From CBDEFX01 sp965237635 (lineage in GTDB: Bacteria > Chloroflexota > Dehalococcoidia > Lucifugimonadales > CAUZJF01): a stretch of DNA of 64,000 bases. The translations under genes and the position numbers were made by a program. Numbering within the stretch: the first letter of the stretch is position 1; every line of letters begins with the position of its first letter. The stretch is taken from NCBI GenBank assembly GCA_965237635.1, contig CBDEFX010000001.1:310001-374000 (forward strand). The letters are read 5' to 3'. Shown piece after piece: positions 1-6,958 of the stretch. The notes under the pieces are model-generated. The model saw only the letters and a list, made by a program, of their open reading frames with translations. It ran no database searches and was not told where the DNA came from.

Positions 1-929
1 TTCATCGTGCCGTCGAGGTTCATGACGCTTACGATGGGCAGCTCATGCCGCTCGCCTATCTCGAAGTCGTTTGGATCGTGACCCGGCGTGACCTTGAGCG
101 CGCCGGTGCCGAACTCCATGTCGACCGCGTCGTCGGCGATGATTGGGATGGTCCGCCCTATTACCGGAAGAACGACGTTCTTTCCAACGAGGCCCGCGTA
201 GCGCTCGTCTTCAGGGTTCACCGCAACAGCGGTATCCCCGAGCATAGTCTCTGGCCTGGTCGTGGCGACGGTAATCGAGCCGCTCCCGTCTTCCAACGGG
301 TAACGGATATGGTAGAGGCTGGCGCTCTCCTCCTGGTGCTTGACCTCCAGGTCCGACAGCGCGGTCGCACAATGTGGACACCAGTTGACGATCCGTTCCC
401 CCCGGTATATCAGACCTTTCTTGTACAGGTTGACGAACGTAGTGCGGACTGCGCGGCTTGGCCCCTCATCCAGCGTGAAGCGCTGGCGCGTCCAGTCGCA
501 GGAGACACCAAGCCGCTTGATCTGCTCGTAGATGGTGCCTCCGTACCGATCTACCCACTCCCACACCTGTTCGACAAACTTCTGCCTGCCCAGGTCATGG
601 CGGCTCATGCCATCGGTGGCCAGCGTTCGCTCCACGACCACCTGCGTTGCGATGCCTGCGTGGTCCGTTCCCGGGAGGTAGAGGGTAGGGTCGCCCTTCA
701 TCCTGTGCCAACGTACCATTAGGTCTTGCAGCGCCTTGGTAAGAGCGTGGCCCATGTGCAGCTCGCCCGTGACGTTCGGGGGAGGCATGATGATTACGTA
801 CGGCTGCTTCGAGCGGTCGATCTTCGGGATAAAGTAGCCGCCCGCCATCCAGGAGTCGTAGATGCGCTGCTCGACGGCCTTAGGGTCGTAGGCCTTGGCA
901 ATCTCTCGCTTCGCCTTTTCCTGGCTCAT
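1..929 (-). CDS. valS: Valyl-tRNA synthetase, N-terminal part (cut by window edge)
   Basis: The minus strand reads open from an ATG at 929 to the window edge, giving 309 codons. The product begins MSQEKAKREIAKAYDPK and carries the class I synthetase HIGH-type signature in PPPNVTGELHMGHAL near residue 50-65. The lysine-rich start, the WCPHCATALSDLEV zinc-type motif and the editing-domain segments VATTRPETMLGDTAVAV and TPGHDPNDFEIG are those of ValS, which charges tRNA-Val in the cytoplasm and edits mischarged threonine. The KMSKS half and the C-terminal coiled coil lie outside the window. The gene follows a terminator-like hairpin about 45 bases upstream. Family identity is secure; only the length is unknown. 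Confidence 0.95.
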   Translation of the reverse strand, partial: MSQEKAKREIAKAYDPKAVEQRIYDSWMAGGYFIPKIDRSKQPYVIIMPPPNVTGELHMGHALTKALQDLMVRWHRMKGDPTLYLPGTDHAGIATQVVVERTLATDGMSRHDLGRQKFVEQVWEWVDRYGGTIYEQIKRLGVSCDWTRQRFTLDEGPSRAVRTTFVNLYKKGLIYRGERIVNWCPHCATALSDLEVKHQEESASLYHIRYPLEDGSGSITVATTRPETMLGDTAVAVNPEDERYAGLVGKNVVLPVIGRTIPIIADDAVDMEFGTGALKVTPGHDPNDFEIGERHELPIVSVMNLDGTM

Positions 930-974
930 GCCGAAGTCCTCCCGCGGGCTGTCCGATCGCTCCCTGCGCCATAC

Positions 975-1006
975 AAAAAAAGGCCCGAACACGACGTTCC
1001 GGGCCT
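975..1006 (-). terminator. Intrinsic terminator-like hairpin in the valS leader
   Basis: On the minus strand an arm AGGCCCGGAAC and an arm GTTCGGGCCT are separated by five bases and followed directly by a run of seven T. It lies 45 bases upstream of the valS ATG and points toward it. It could terminate an upstream transcript or act as an attenuator. I looked for the T-box consensus (AGGGTGGNACCGCG-like) between here and 1140 and did not find it. Confidence 0.6.
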
Positions 1007-1278
1007 CGGGTCAACTGCTGGAGTGCGTTGATCCTAAGGCTTTGTCCTGAATACGACTACGTTTGATTGAGATCTATCGACTTTGTCTGCCATTGCTTTA
1101 TCCTAAGGCACACATTCTAGTAGACGACACAGTCCACGTCAATGAATGATACTCACGCATGGGATGCGGTCAGAAGCCGTCGGTAAGGTCTCTCGTGGTA
1201 GGGGCGCACGGCGTGCGCCCTTGCGATAGCCACTGCCCTTAGAAACAAACCTACGAAATCTGATCACGTCCAGGCACA
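1007..1278. other. Intergenic stretch with a dispersed palindrome
   Basis: No gene is seen here. The ten bases ATCCTAAGGC occur twice, near 1030 and 1100. At 1202-1220 there is a perfect palindrome with nine-base arms GGGCGCACG and CGTGCGCCC around one G, preceded by GTAG. Close copies occur at 52241-52259 and 52431-52449. Confidence 0.6.
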
Positions 1279-1808
1279 CTACTCCGTGGCGGAACCTCGA
1301 AGGCCCAGCACCCCCCGCATGCCCTCGATCATGCCCAGGTGGCGGTTATCGTGGTCGAGATTCGTCAAAAGGGCCCTGGCGACGGTCCGTCCGCCCCACT
1401 TCGCGGCCTGCTGGGACCGCTCCTCGTCTAGCAGGCCGGCCATCTCATCTGCGGCGTCGAAAGCGCGACGGCAGTAGTCGAGAAGGTCACCCTTGCTCGG
1501 CCACGGGAGGCGATCCGGGACCTCGGATTCCATGCCAGTTCCAGACTCGTAGATGCCCAAAAGCTCCGGGCCAAAACCCCATTGCTCCGCCAGGTTTTCG
1601 GCCTGCCAGATCATGCCGCCCTCGAAGCCGACCTGGTCGGGGAGCGAGTCGGCGTACCGGGCAAGGTGCCACAGGTGGAAGGCGATCGGAGGAGTAGTTG
1701 GATTGGGCTGTGGCTCAGCTGATCATCGGTCAGATCTGCAACGACTTCGAGTACCCGTCTGTGTGTTCTAAGATAGCTTGAAACGACGGTCTCGGGAATG
1801 TGGCTCAT
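1279..1808 (-). pseudogene. DinB-like superfamily protein, broken by a one-base frameshift
   Basis: Two overlapping frames join into one DinB-type four-helix protein of about 176 residues. The first frame starts at the ATG at 1808 (MSHIPETVVSSYLRTHRRVLEVVADLTDDQLSHSP). The second continues with NPTTPPIAFHLWHLARYADSL and runs to the stop at 1279. One missing base near 1706-1710 separates them. The histidines in AFHLWHLARYAD and NLDHDNRHLGMIEGM fit the metal-binding pattern of DinB/maleylpyruvate-isomerase-like proteins, which are often thiol-transfer enzymes. The frameshift may be real decay or a sequencing error; the reading frame is otherwise well kept, which favours a recent event or error. 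The specific substrate cannot be told. Confidence 0.7.
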
Positions 1809-1860
1809 CGGTCACCCCTCGTAGCGGCAAGTGTGGTCCATTCTTGATTCGAGAAGACTG

Positions 1861-2232
1861 TCACAACGCCATGTTGAGGTGTATCTTTAGAGCGTTTTCT
1901 ATGCGGGCTCGGTACTCCTCTGGGAGACGGCCGACAACTCTCAGCAACCTTCGTTTGTCTATGGTTCTCACCATGTTGGCCTTAATGCGGTTGTTGTCCT
2001 GCGTGAGGCCTGCCACGCCCTTTGGCACCAAAACCTCGTCAGGGTACGCTCGTTTCGCCGGGGCGGACGTTATAGGGAGCACTGTGACCGTCGCAGCGTA
2101 TTGATTGTTCAGGTTGTTGGACACGACAACAACGGGCCGGCGTTTGCCGATTTCGGAGCCCATGACCGGTTCAAGATCAGCGAACCACACGTCTGCGTAT
2201 CTAGGATGATTCGCCAGAGGCTCCTCGCTCAT
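1861..2232 (-). CDS. mazF: MazF/PemK-type toxin endoribonuclease
   Basis: A 123-residue protein with the compact barrel pattern of MazF/PemK mRNA interferases: an N-terminal strand with RYADVWFADLEPVMGSEIGKRRPVVVV (residues 11-37), then SNN and VLPITS. The RRP turn holds the basic residue usually placed in the RNA-binding and active site, and the segment QDNNRIKANMVRTIDKRRL matches the later conserved helix. Toxins of this family cut single-stranded RNA at short motifs and stop translation until bound by the antitoxin. The start overlaps the last codons of the upstream antitoxin gene by four bases, the usual arrangement for translational coupling. The target motif cannot be predicted. Confidence 0.85.
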   Translation of the reverse strand: MSEEPLANHPRYADVWFADLEPVMGSEIGKRRPVVVVSNNLNNQYAATVTVLPITSAPAKRAYPDEVLVPKGVAGLTQDNNRIKANMVRTIDKRRLLRVVGRLPEEYRARIENALKIHLNMAL

Positions 2233-2489
2233 CCCCCAACCCGGTCCTCTTCGTATTCAGGCCACCCCTGCAAAGTTGCAGGCTCCCACTCTGCGTTAAG
2301 TCCCTTGTCTTCCTCATATCTCTCGATGTACCCGGCGATCAATGACCTTCTAACAGCCTCATTCTCCAAATTCATGAGCTTTTCACCAACCGCAGTCGTA
2401 ACGAACGCGCTACGTTGGCGCTCTACTACAGAGTCTCTGAATTTGCGGGCTATCTCTTCGGGGATCGTGAACGTCATCCTGACATTCAT
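2229..2489 (-). CDS. Ribbon-helix-helix-like antitoxin partner of MazF
   Basis: An 86-residue protein starting MNVRMTFTIPEEIARKFRD. The N-terminal strand followed by helices resembles ribbon-helix-helix DNA-binding antitoxins, and the acidic C-terminal tail (ERYEEDKGLNAEWEP) fits the toxin-wrapping part. I place the start at 2489 because AAGGAG lies about 11 bases upstream. A longer reading from 2543 would begin inside the palindromic operator at 2522-2551. It sits directly before the toxin with a four-base overlap. By analogy it would repress its own promoter as antitoxin dimer or as toxin-antitoxin complex. The family label is by pattern only, so CopG-like or MazE-like are both possible. 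Confidence 0.75.
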   Translation of the reverse strand: MNVRMTFTIPEEIARKFRDSVVERQRSAFVTTAVGEKLMNLENEAVRRSLIAGYIERYEEDKGLNAEWEPATLQGWPEYEEDRVGG

Positions 2490-2521
2490 CGGCGTAAAAT
2501 CTCCTTTTCGTTGATGGGACA

Positions 2522-2551
2522 GTATGAACAGCATACCATACACTCAGTATG
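2522..2551 (-). promoter_or_regulatory. Double inverted-repeat operator of the MazEF-type pair
   Basis: Four five-base half-sites are arranged CATAC-5-GTATG then immediately GTATG-5-CATAC (read on the minus strand), a 30-bp element 33 bases upstream of the antitoxin start. Two dyads with identical spacing are what cooperative binding of two ribbon-helix-helix dimers would use. Function is inferred. Confidence 0.7.
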
Positions 2552-2591
2552 TGCTCTTAGTTAGTATACATCCTCTCGGGCCCGGGAGTCA

Positions 2592-3461
2592 TCACGGCAG
2601 CCTCTCTTTGACCCGACTGGTGAGGTCGACTAGCTGTCCAACTTCCCGCACCGGTTCTTGGTCCTCCGACACAGCGATGTGCGTCTGGACCGTGTATATC
2701 CGCTCCCGAAGCACGACGAAGCTGCCCACTCCGGCCTTATTGACGACAGCCTGAAAGGACTCGGTCCCTAAGACACCGGTTGTTACTTCGCTCCCTTGGA
2801 AACCGCTCAAGATATTCTCGAAGTGTGCCTTCGCTGAGGGCTCAGAGTCGAAGCTGATCACGGTCACGAGGACGCCACCGGAGCCGTCGAGGGTCTCGTG
2901 GGACGCCTGGCACATGCTCACGATGCTCGGGTCGTCCTCCCTCGCCACCTCAGTGAACTCCCTGGTCTTTAACACCATGTTCGAGGGAGGTTCGTCCAGG
3001 AACCCATTGCACGTCTTCAGATCGACGCCGAAGAGCTCGGACAACGGCACCTCGGTCACCGCGGCGGCCAGGGGTGATAGCGTGAAGACCGTGTCGACCG
3101 AGAAATCGAGCGTCGAGGTCTCGCCGCTCCTGACTTCCACAGAGTGTTGCCGCAGCACGTTCCCATCGTCGTCGTACACGGCCACCTTGAAGGTGCCTGG
3201 CTGGATATCGGAGAACAAATAGGACCCGTCTGAACTGGTAAACGGGGCTATCTCTGGAAACGGGACCGTCCCGCTCACTATTCCCAACCTCAGACCGGCG
3301 CCCGGGGCTCCTTCTGTATCTGTTACTTTGCCGCCAATTTGGCCGCTCGGGGTTGGCCCTTCATCGCCGTCCGGCGCTTCGGGGGTTTCGGAGCACGCCG
3401 CTATTGCTGCGAGAGCGGCTGCTACAATCGTCATGGTCCGGAATGCGACGAACTTCTTCAT
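2592..3461 (-). CDS. Secreted lipoprotein with a carboxypeptidase-regulatory-like domain
   Basis: A 289-residue protein with a signal peptide (MKKFVAFRTMTIVAAALAA) ending in a lipobox AIAAC at about residue 19-23, so it should be anchored outside the membrane. Residues about 42-118 (GGKVTDTEGAPGAGLRLGIV ... SSDGSYLFSDIQPGTFKVAVYD ... VEVRSGETSTLDFSV) form a carboxypeptidase-regulatory-like beta-sandwich. The rest, about residues 140-289, is a second domain I do not recognise. It is the last gene of a four-gene minus-strand run (4615 to 2592) with gaps of 27, 33 and 14 bases, so it is probably co-transcribed with the GerW-like gene just upstream. Binding partner and role are unknown. Confidence 0.75.
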   Translation of the reverse strand: MKKFVAFRTMTIVAAALAAIAACSETPEAPDGDEGPTPSGQIGGKVTDTEGAPGAGLRLGIVSGTVPFPEIAPFTSSDGSYLFSDIQPGTFKVAVYDDDGNVLRQHSVEVRSGETSTLDFSVDTVFTLSPLAAAVTEVPLSELFGVDLKTCNGFLDEPPSNMVLKTREFTEVAREDDPSIVSMCQASHETLDGSGGVLVTVISFDSEPSAKAHFENILSGFQGSEVTTGVLGTESFQAVVNKAGVGSFVVLRERIYTVQTHIAVSEDQEPVREVGQLVDLTSRVKERLP

Positions 3462-3475
3462 CTCTTGGTTCTACG

Positions 3476-3847
3476 TCAGCGGCGGAGGCGTTTCCGGAGC
3501 AAGAACGCGCCCAGCAGCAGTCCGATCAAGAGCGCTCTTATGATCCTGCGGCGCCCCTCGAATGAAACATAGCGGGTCTCCTCTAGGGTCATCTCGATGA
3601 ACCCCACGGGGCTGACTTCCACGCCGCCTCCACCGCCACCTCCAACCTGCTGCTGCGGCTCGTCAGTCGCCTCGGAGTCAGGGCTCAGGTCCTGGGTCCC
3701 GCCTCCGCCACCAAAGCCGTAGCGCACCCTCGCGACAGGGATAATAGTCTTCCCTTCGGCCGTAACCGGGTCCCCGTAGACCGCCTTGACGGAGGCCGTA
3801 GTCTGAACGCGCTCCGAGATACTTTTGATCAATTCCTGTATAGACAT
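3476..3847 (-). CDS. GerW/YtfJ-like protein with C-terminal membrane anchor
   Basis: A 123-residue protein matching the GerW (YtfJ) sporulation-protein family by its order of elements: an N-terminal helix (MSIQELIKSISERVQTTASV), KAVYGDPVTAEGKTIIPVARV, a glycine-rich region with GFGGGGG and GGGGGGG, then VEVSPVGFIEM. Residues about 100-117 (IIRALLIGLLLGAFLLR) are one hydrophobic helix followed by RKRLRR, which would leave the tail in the cytoplasm. In Firmicutes the family is linked to spore germination; in lineages without spores its job is unknown, so the name should not be read as function. It lies in a tight operon with two unknown proteins upstream and a lipoprotein downstream. Confidence 0.75.
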   Translation of the reverse strand: MSIQELIKSISERVQTTASVKAVYGDPVTAEGKTIIPVARVRYGFGGGGGTQDLSPDSEATDEPQQQVGGGGGGGVEVSPVGFIEMTLEETRYVSFEGRRRIIRALLIGLLLGAFLLRKRLRR

Positions 3848-3880
3848 GCTCCACCGCCCTCCTACGGTCTAGATCCAGTG

Positions 3881-4324
3881 CTACTCTGCTGCCCTCTGCT
3901 CTTGACTAGCCTTGTCGAGCGTCTGTTGAAGCAACTCCGCCAGATCCTTTGGTAAGGAGCAAACCATCATGCGTATGTCGTCCATGCCCTTCCGCTCAGA
4001 CCTTTTCTGTATCAAATCTCGGAAGCCGGAGTCGGTGAATATCATTATCTTAGAAACATTTTCAGGGAGCTCTTGCAGCCACCCGATGTCGTCCATGGCT
4101 TTTCTGACTCCACCCGTATTTTCACGCCCGGTCCGGGTCTTGGGGCGATTTGAAAGAATTGCTGCGACGATTTGGTTGTCTTCCGAAACCGCGTCGAATC
4201 GATAATGAGAACCTGAAACCAAAGTCACCTGGCGCTCGGTGAATACTCGCCCTGGAAACTGTAAGCTGAGCCACTGTCTCACGTATGGCTCAATCCGCGT
4301 CTTTATTGCGGTGGTATCTGCCAA
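3881..4324 (-). CDS. Unknown 147-residue protein, possible nuclease-like fold
   Basis: I do not recognise the family. The product is soluble and of mixed charge, with no signal or membrane segment. The centre reads HYRFDAVSEDNQIVAAILSN and then a lysine-rich turn. A short acidic residue, hydrophobic strand and later basic residue are loosely like a PD-(D/E)XK core, but the lysine after the strand is not where I would expect it, so this is only a suggestion. Later comes SKIMIFTDSGFRDLIQKRS, which looks like a strand-helix unit. It is the second gene of the 4615-2592 operon, 27 bases after the 87-residue gene and 33 bases before the GerW-like gene. Confidence 0.55.
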   Translation of the reverse strand: MADTTAIKTRIEPYVRQWLSLQFPGRVFTERQVTLVSGSHYRFDAVSEDNQIVAAILSNRPKTRTGRENTGGVRKAMDDIGWLQELPENVSKIMIFTDSGFRDLIQKRSERKGMDDIRMMVCSLPKDLAELLQQTLDKASQEQRAAE

Positions 4325-4351
4325 TTGAGCCTCCTCTAACCTATGGGGTAA

Positions 4352-4615
4352 TTAGTGCTCATCTGTGTCCACTTCCTTAAGCATCTCAACGAACGCGCCG
4401 CAGGCGCGCTCCAACTCATTGAAAAGGTCAATCAAGGTATCCACAGAAGCACCGGAGGACGCCATCATGCCGGATGCTTGGTTTACAGCTTTCTCAACAG
4501 CCTCACTTTCTGAATTGCCCTGGGAAAGCCAATACCTCCTAAGTCGAACCGCCGACACCAGCGCTGACTCGGCGTACCTATTGACAGCTTCTTCGACCGA
4601 TTTCACTTTAACCAC
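4352..4615 (-). CDS. Unknown 87-residue helical protein
   Basis: A small acidic protein predicted to be nearly all helix (VEEAVNRYAESALVSAVRLRRYW ... ESEAVEKAVNQASGMMA ... IDLFNELERACGAFVEML). I do not recognise the family. The start is a GTG at 4615 preceded by AGGAGG eight bases away, a strong ribosome binding site that supports the call. It opens the four-gene minus-strand operon that continues with the 147-residue protein, the GerW-like protein and the lipoprotein. A candidate promoter lies at 4676-4704. Confidence 0.6.
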   Translation of the reverse strand: MVKVKSVEEAVNRYAESALVSAVRLRRYWLSQGNSESEAVEKAVNQASGMMASSGASVDTLIDLFNELERACGAFVEMLKEVDTDEH

Positions 4616-4675
4616 TGAAACCTCCTACGCGGGTAGTCCCCCATCCGACGTGGGTAGGCCCATAGCCCACATGGG

Positions 4676-4704
4676 AGGGTACACCTAGGAGATCATTCTG
4701 TCAA
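4676..4704 (-). promoter_or_regulatory. Candidate promoter of the GerW-like operon
   Basis: On the minus strand a perfect TTGACA (4699-4704) is followed after 17 bases by TACCCT, a weak -10. The leader between here and the GTG at 4615 contains a GTGGG/CCCAC inverted repeat near 4650-4670. Confidence 0.4.
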
Positions 4705-4872
4705 CGCCAACAGCGTCTAGTTGTGACGGGGGTCTATGCCGGCGCAGGCAAAGGCTACACCCGCTTTCTCTGGCCGGTGTCCGAGGCCCGCGGGATGGCA
4801 CCGAGTAGCCTGTGGCTCGTGACCGCAGTGTCGAATTATCTATACCGACGCACCATTTGGCAGCCGGGGCGG

Positions 4873-6072
4873 CTACCTCAGAAGCCTCGACACCCGGTCA
4901 AGAATGCGACTGCCGACCTCGTACTTGGTCAAAAGGCCCAGGTCCTCGACGTCGCCGTTGCGGCCCAAGAGGATGACCCTGTTGGTGTCGGTGGCAAAGC
5001 CGCTGCCGTCGGCTGTGACGTCGTTGGCGGCGACCAGGTCGAGGCCCTTGCTCGTAAGCTTGGCCCGAGCGTTCTCTTCTAGGTCCTCGGTCTCTGCCGC
5101 GAATCCTATCTTTACGACCCCGTCAGGGACCTCCGACAGGAAATCGGGGTTTTGAGTCAGTTGAAGCGCAAAGCCGTTCCGGCCTCCTTGCTTCTTGATC
5201 TTCTGCCCAGACGGCTCCGCCGCGCGAAAGTCGCTTACCGCTGCTGCCATGATCAGCACGTCCGCGTTCTTGCAGGCGGCTAGCGCGGCGTCGCGCATCT
5301 CGGCTACTGTTTCCACGCTAACAACTTCCACTCCGACCGGGGCCGTGAAAGACGAAGCTGCCGTTACTAGAGAGACTCTGGCACCCCGGTCCCGGGCCGC
5401 TTCGGCGATAGCATGACCCTGCTTGCCGGACGAGCGGTTCGATATGAATCGGACAGGGTCGATCGCCTCTCGCGTGCCGCCGGCGCTCACCACGATCTTG
5501 CGGCCCGCCATGTCACCGTCACGACCGAGCACAAGCTTTATATGTCCAATGATCTCCGGGACCTCGAGCATTCGGCCCAGTCCCGTCAGTCCGGAGGCGA
5601 GCGGCCCTTCGGCGGGCCCTGCCAGGATGTGGCCTCTGGATTTCAGCTTCTGGACGTTCTCCTGAGTCGCCGGGTTCTCGTACATATGGCCGTCCATCGC
5701 CGGGCAGACGATGATCGGCGCCTGGGTGGCCAGGGCCGTCGTGGAAACCGAGTCATCGGCAAGGCCGTACGCTAGCTTCGCGATGGTGTTGGCGGTTGCC
5801 GGCGCAACGACCATCACGTCGGCGCGCTCAGCGGTCGCGACATGCTCGATCGCGGCGTCCGATTGGGGGTCGAATAGGCTGGTCACTGCAGGCCGGTGGG
5901 TGATGCTTCGGAAGGCGAGGGCGGTTACGAAGTTGGTGGCAGCTTCGGTCATTACAACGTCAACCAGAGCGCCTTCCTGGGTCAGCTTGCTGGCGAGGTC
6001 GACGGCCTTGTGGCAGGCGATGCTGCCGCTGACTCCGAGGGCGATATACTTACCGTGCAATGGACTTGGCAT
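4873..6072 (-). CDS. coaBC: CoaBC: phosphopantothenoylcysteine decarboxylase / phosphopantothenate-cysteine ligase
   Basis: A 399-residue bifunctional enzyme of coenzyme A synthesis. The CoaC half (about 1-185) opens GKYIALGVSGSIACHKAVDL, has the catalytic histidine in FRSITHRPAV, and PAMDGHMYENP in place of the usual PxMNxxMW clasp. The CoaB half (about 186-399) has VSAGGTREAIDPVRFISNRS, the SGKQGHAIAEAA dimer and nucleotide motif, the AAVSDFR segment and the KIKK substrate motif. It joins cysteine to phosphopantothenate, then decarboxylates the product to phosphopantetheine. It follows coaX (pantothenate kinase) by 51 bases on the same strand, so two consecutive parts of one pathway are likely co-expressed. 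Length is normal for the family. Confidence 0.95.
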   Translation of the reverse strand: MPSPLHGKYIALGVSGSIACHKAVDLASKLTQEGALVDVVMTEAATNFVTALAFRSITHRPAVTSLFDPQSDAAIEHVATAERADVMVVAPATANTIAKLAYGLADDSVSTTALATQAPIIVCPAMDGHMYENPATQENVQKLKSRGHILAGPAEGPLASGLTGLGRMLEVPEIIGHIKLVLGRDGDMAGRKIVVSAGGTREAIDPVRFISNRSSGKQGHAIAEAARDRGARVSLVTAASSFTAPVGVEVVSVETVAEMRDAALAACKNADVLIMAAAVSDFRAAEPSGQKIKKQGGRNGFALQLTQNPDFLSEVPDGVVKIGFAAETEDLEENARAKLTSKGLDLVAANDVTADGSGFATDTNRVILLGRNGDVEDLGLLTKYEVGSRILDRVSRLLR

Positions 6073-6123
6073 CTGACGGTCCCTTCCTTTCTCGTGGTAA
6101 AGGCCGATGCCTCGGCGGGGTTT

Positions 6124-6906
6124 CTAGTTGTTCAACTCATAGATTATACGCAAGCCGGCGAGTGTTAAGTCGGGATTGACCTCGTCGAAGACGTTAGCCT
6201 CCTGCTCGATCAGGGCGGCCAGACCGCCTGTTGCCACGACCTTGGCCCCACCGCCTAGCTCCTTGTCGAACCTGGCGACCATCCCTTTCACCATCTCGGC
6301 GTATCCGAGGACGAGTCCCGACTGAAGCGCGTGGACAGTATTCTTTCCGATGGCGGTGGCGGGCCGCACGAGCTCGACCCGACGCAGCTGAGACGCACTA
6401 TGGAAAAGCGCGTCTGCGGCCACGGTCATCCCCGGTGCGATTGCTCCACCGATATACTCGCCTTCTGCGGACACGGCGTCGAAGACCGTGCCCGTTCCAA
6501 AGTCCACGACTATGGCAGGGCCGCCGTAGAGCTTCAACGCAGCCACGGCGTCGACGATGCGGTCTGCACCGACGTCCCGCGGACTGTCGTAGAGCACCTT
6601 GATCCCCGTCTTGGTACCGGCGCCTACGACCAGCGGCTCCAGGTTGAGGTAGCCCTTACATACCTCGACGAATGTGGGAGTGAGGGGAGGCACCCCGCTG
6701 CACATCGCCACAGCTGTCAGGTCCGTCGGAGCAACCCCCTTTACAAGTAGGAGATTGCTGAGTATCAGGCCGTACTCGTCAGCCATCCGGCCCGGCTCGG
6801 TCGCGATGCGCCAGGTGGCCGTCGGCTCATATTGCCGGGACCCAGCGTTGTCATCGAACACGCCGAACGTGATATTAGTATTGCCTACATCCAGAGCGAG
6901 GAGCAT
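6124..6906 (-). CDS. coaX: Type III pantothenate kinase
   Basis: A 260-residue CoaX. The N-terminal phosphate motif LALDVGNTNITFGVFD has the catalytic aspartate at residue 6, GADRIVDAVAAL gives the pantothenate-binding and dimer motif, and VDFGTGTVFDAVS and GGAIAPGMTVAADAL are the later ASKHA-fold signatures. It phosphorylates pantothenate, the first step of coenzyme A synthesis, and is the feedback-insensitive type that usually needs a monovalent cation. It lies between gdhA (52 bases upstream) and coaBC (51 bases downstream), all on the minus strand. Confidence 0.95.
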   Translation of the reverse strand: MLLALDVGNTNITFGVFDDNAGSRQYEPTATWRIATEPGRMADEYGLILSNLLLVKGVAPTDLTAVAMCSGVPPLTPTFVEVCKGYLNLEPLVVGAGTKTGIKVLYDSPRDVGADRIVDAVAALKLYGGPAIVVDFGTGTVFDAVSAEGEYIGGAIAPGMTVAADALFHSASQLRRVELVRPATAIGKNTVHALQSGLVLGYAEMVKGMVARFDKELGGGAKVVATGGLAALIEQEANVFDEVNPDLTLAGLRIIYELNN

Positions 6907-6958
6907 GCCGCCACAATTATAACATCGGCGGAATGCCTGGCCCTCGATCGTGACGGGC

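Noticed and set aside
45..1031. Plus-strand frames at the left edge
   Set aside because: The minus strand codes ValS here with strong motifs, so these are shadows.
3881..4324. Restriction-type PD-(D/E)XK nuclease
   Set aside because: The acidic-strand pattern is suggestive but the expected lysine position and a second conserved acid are not clear enough for a call.
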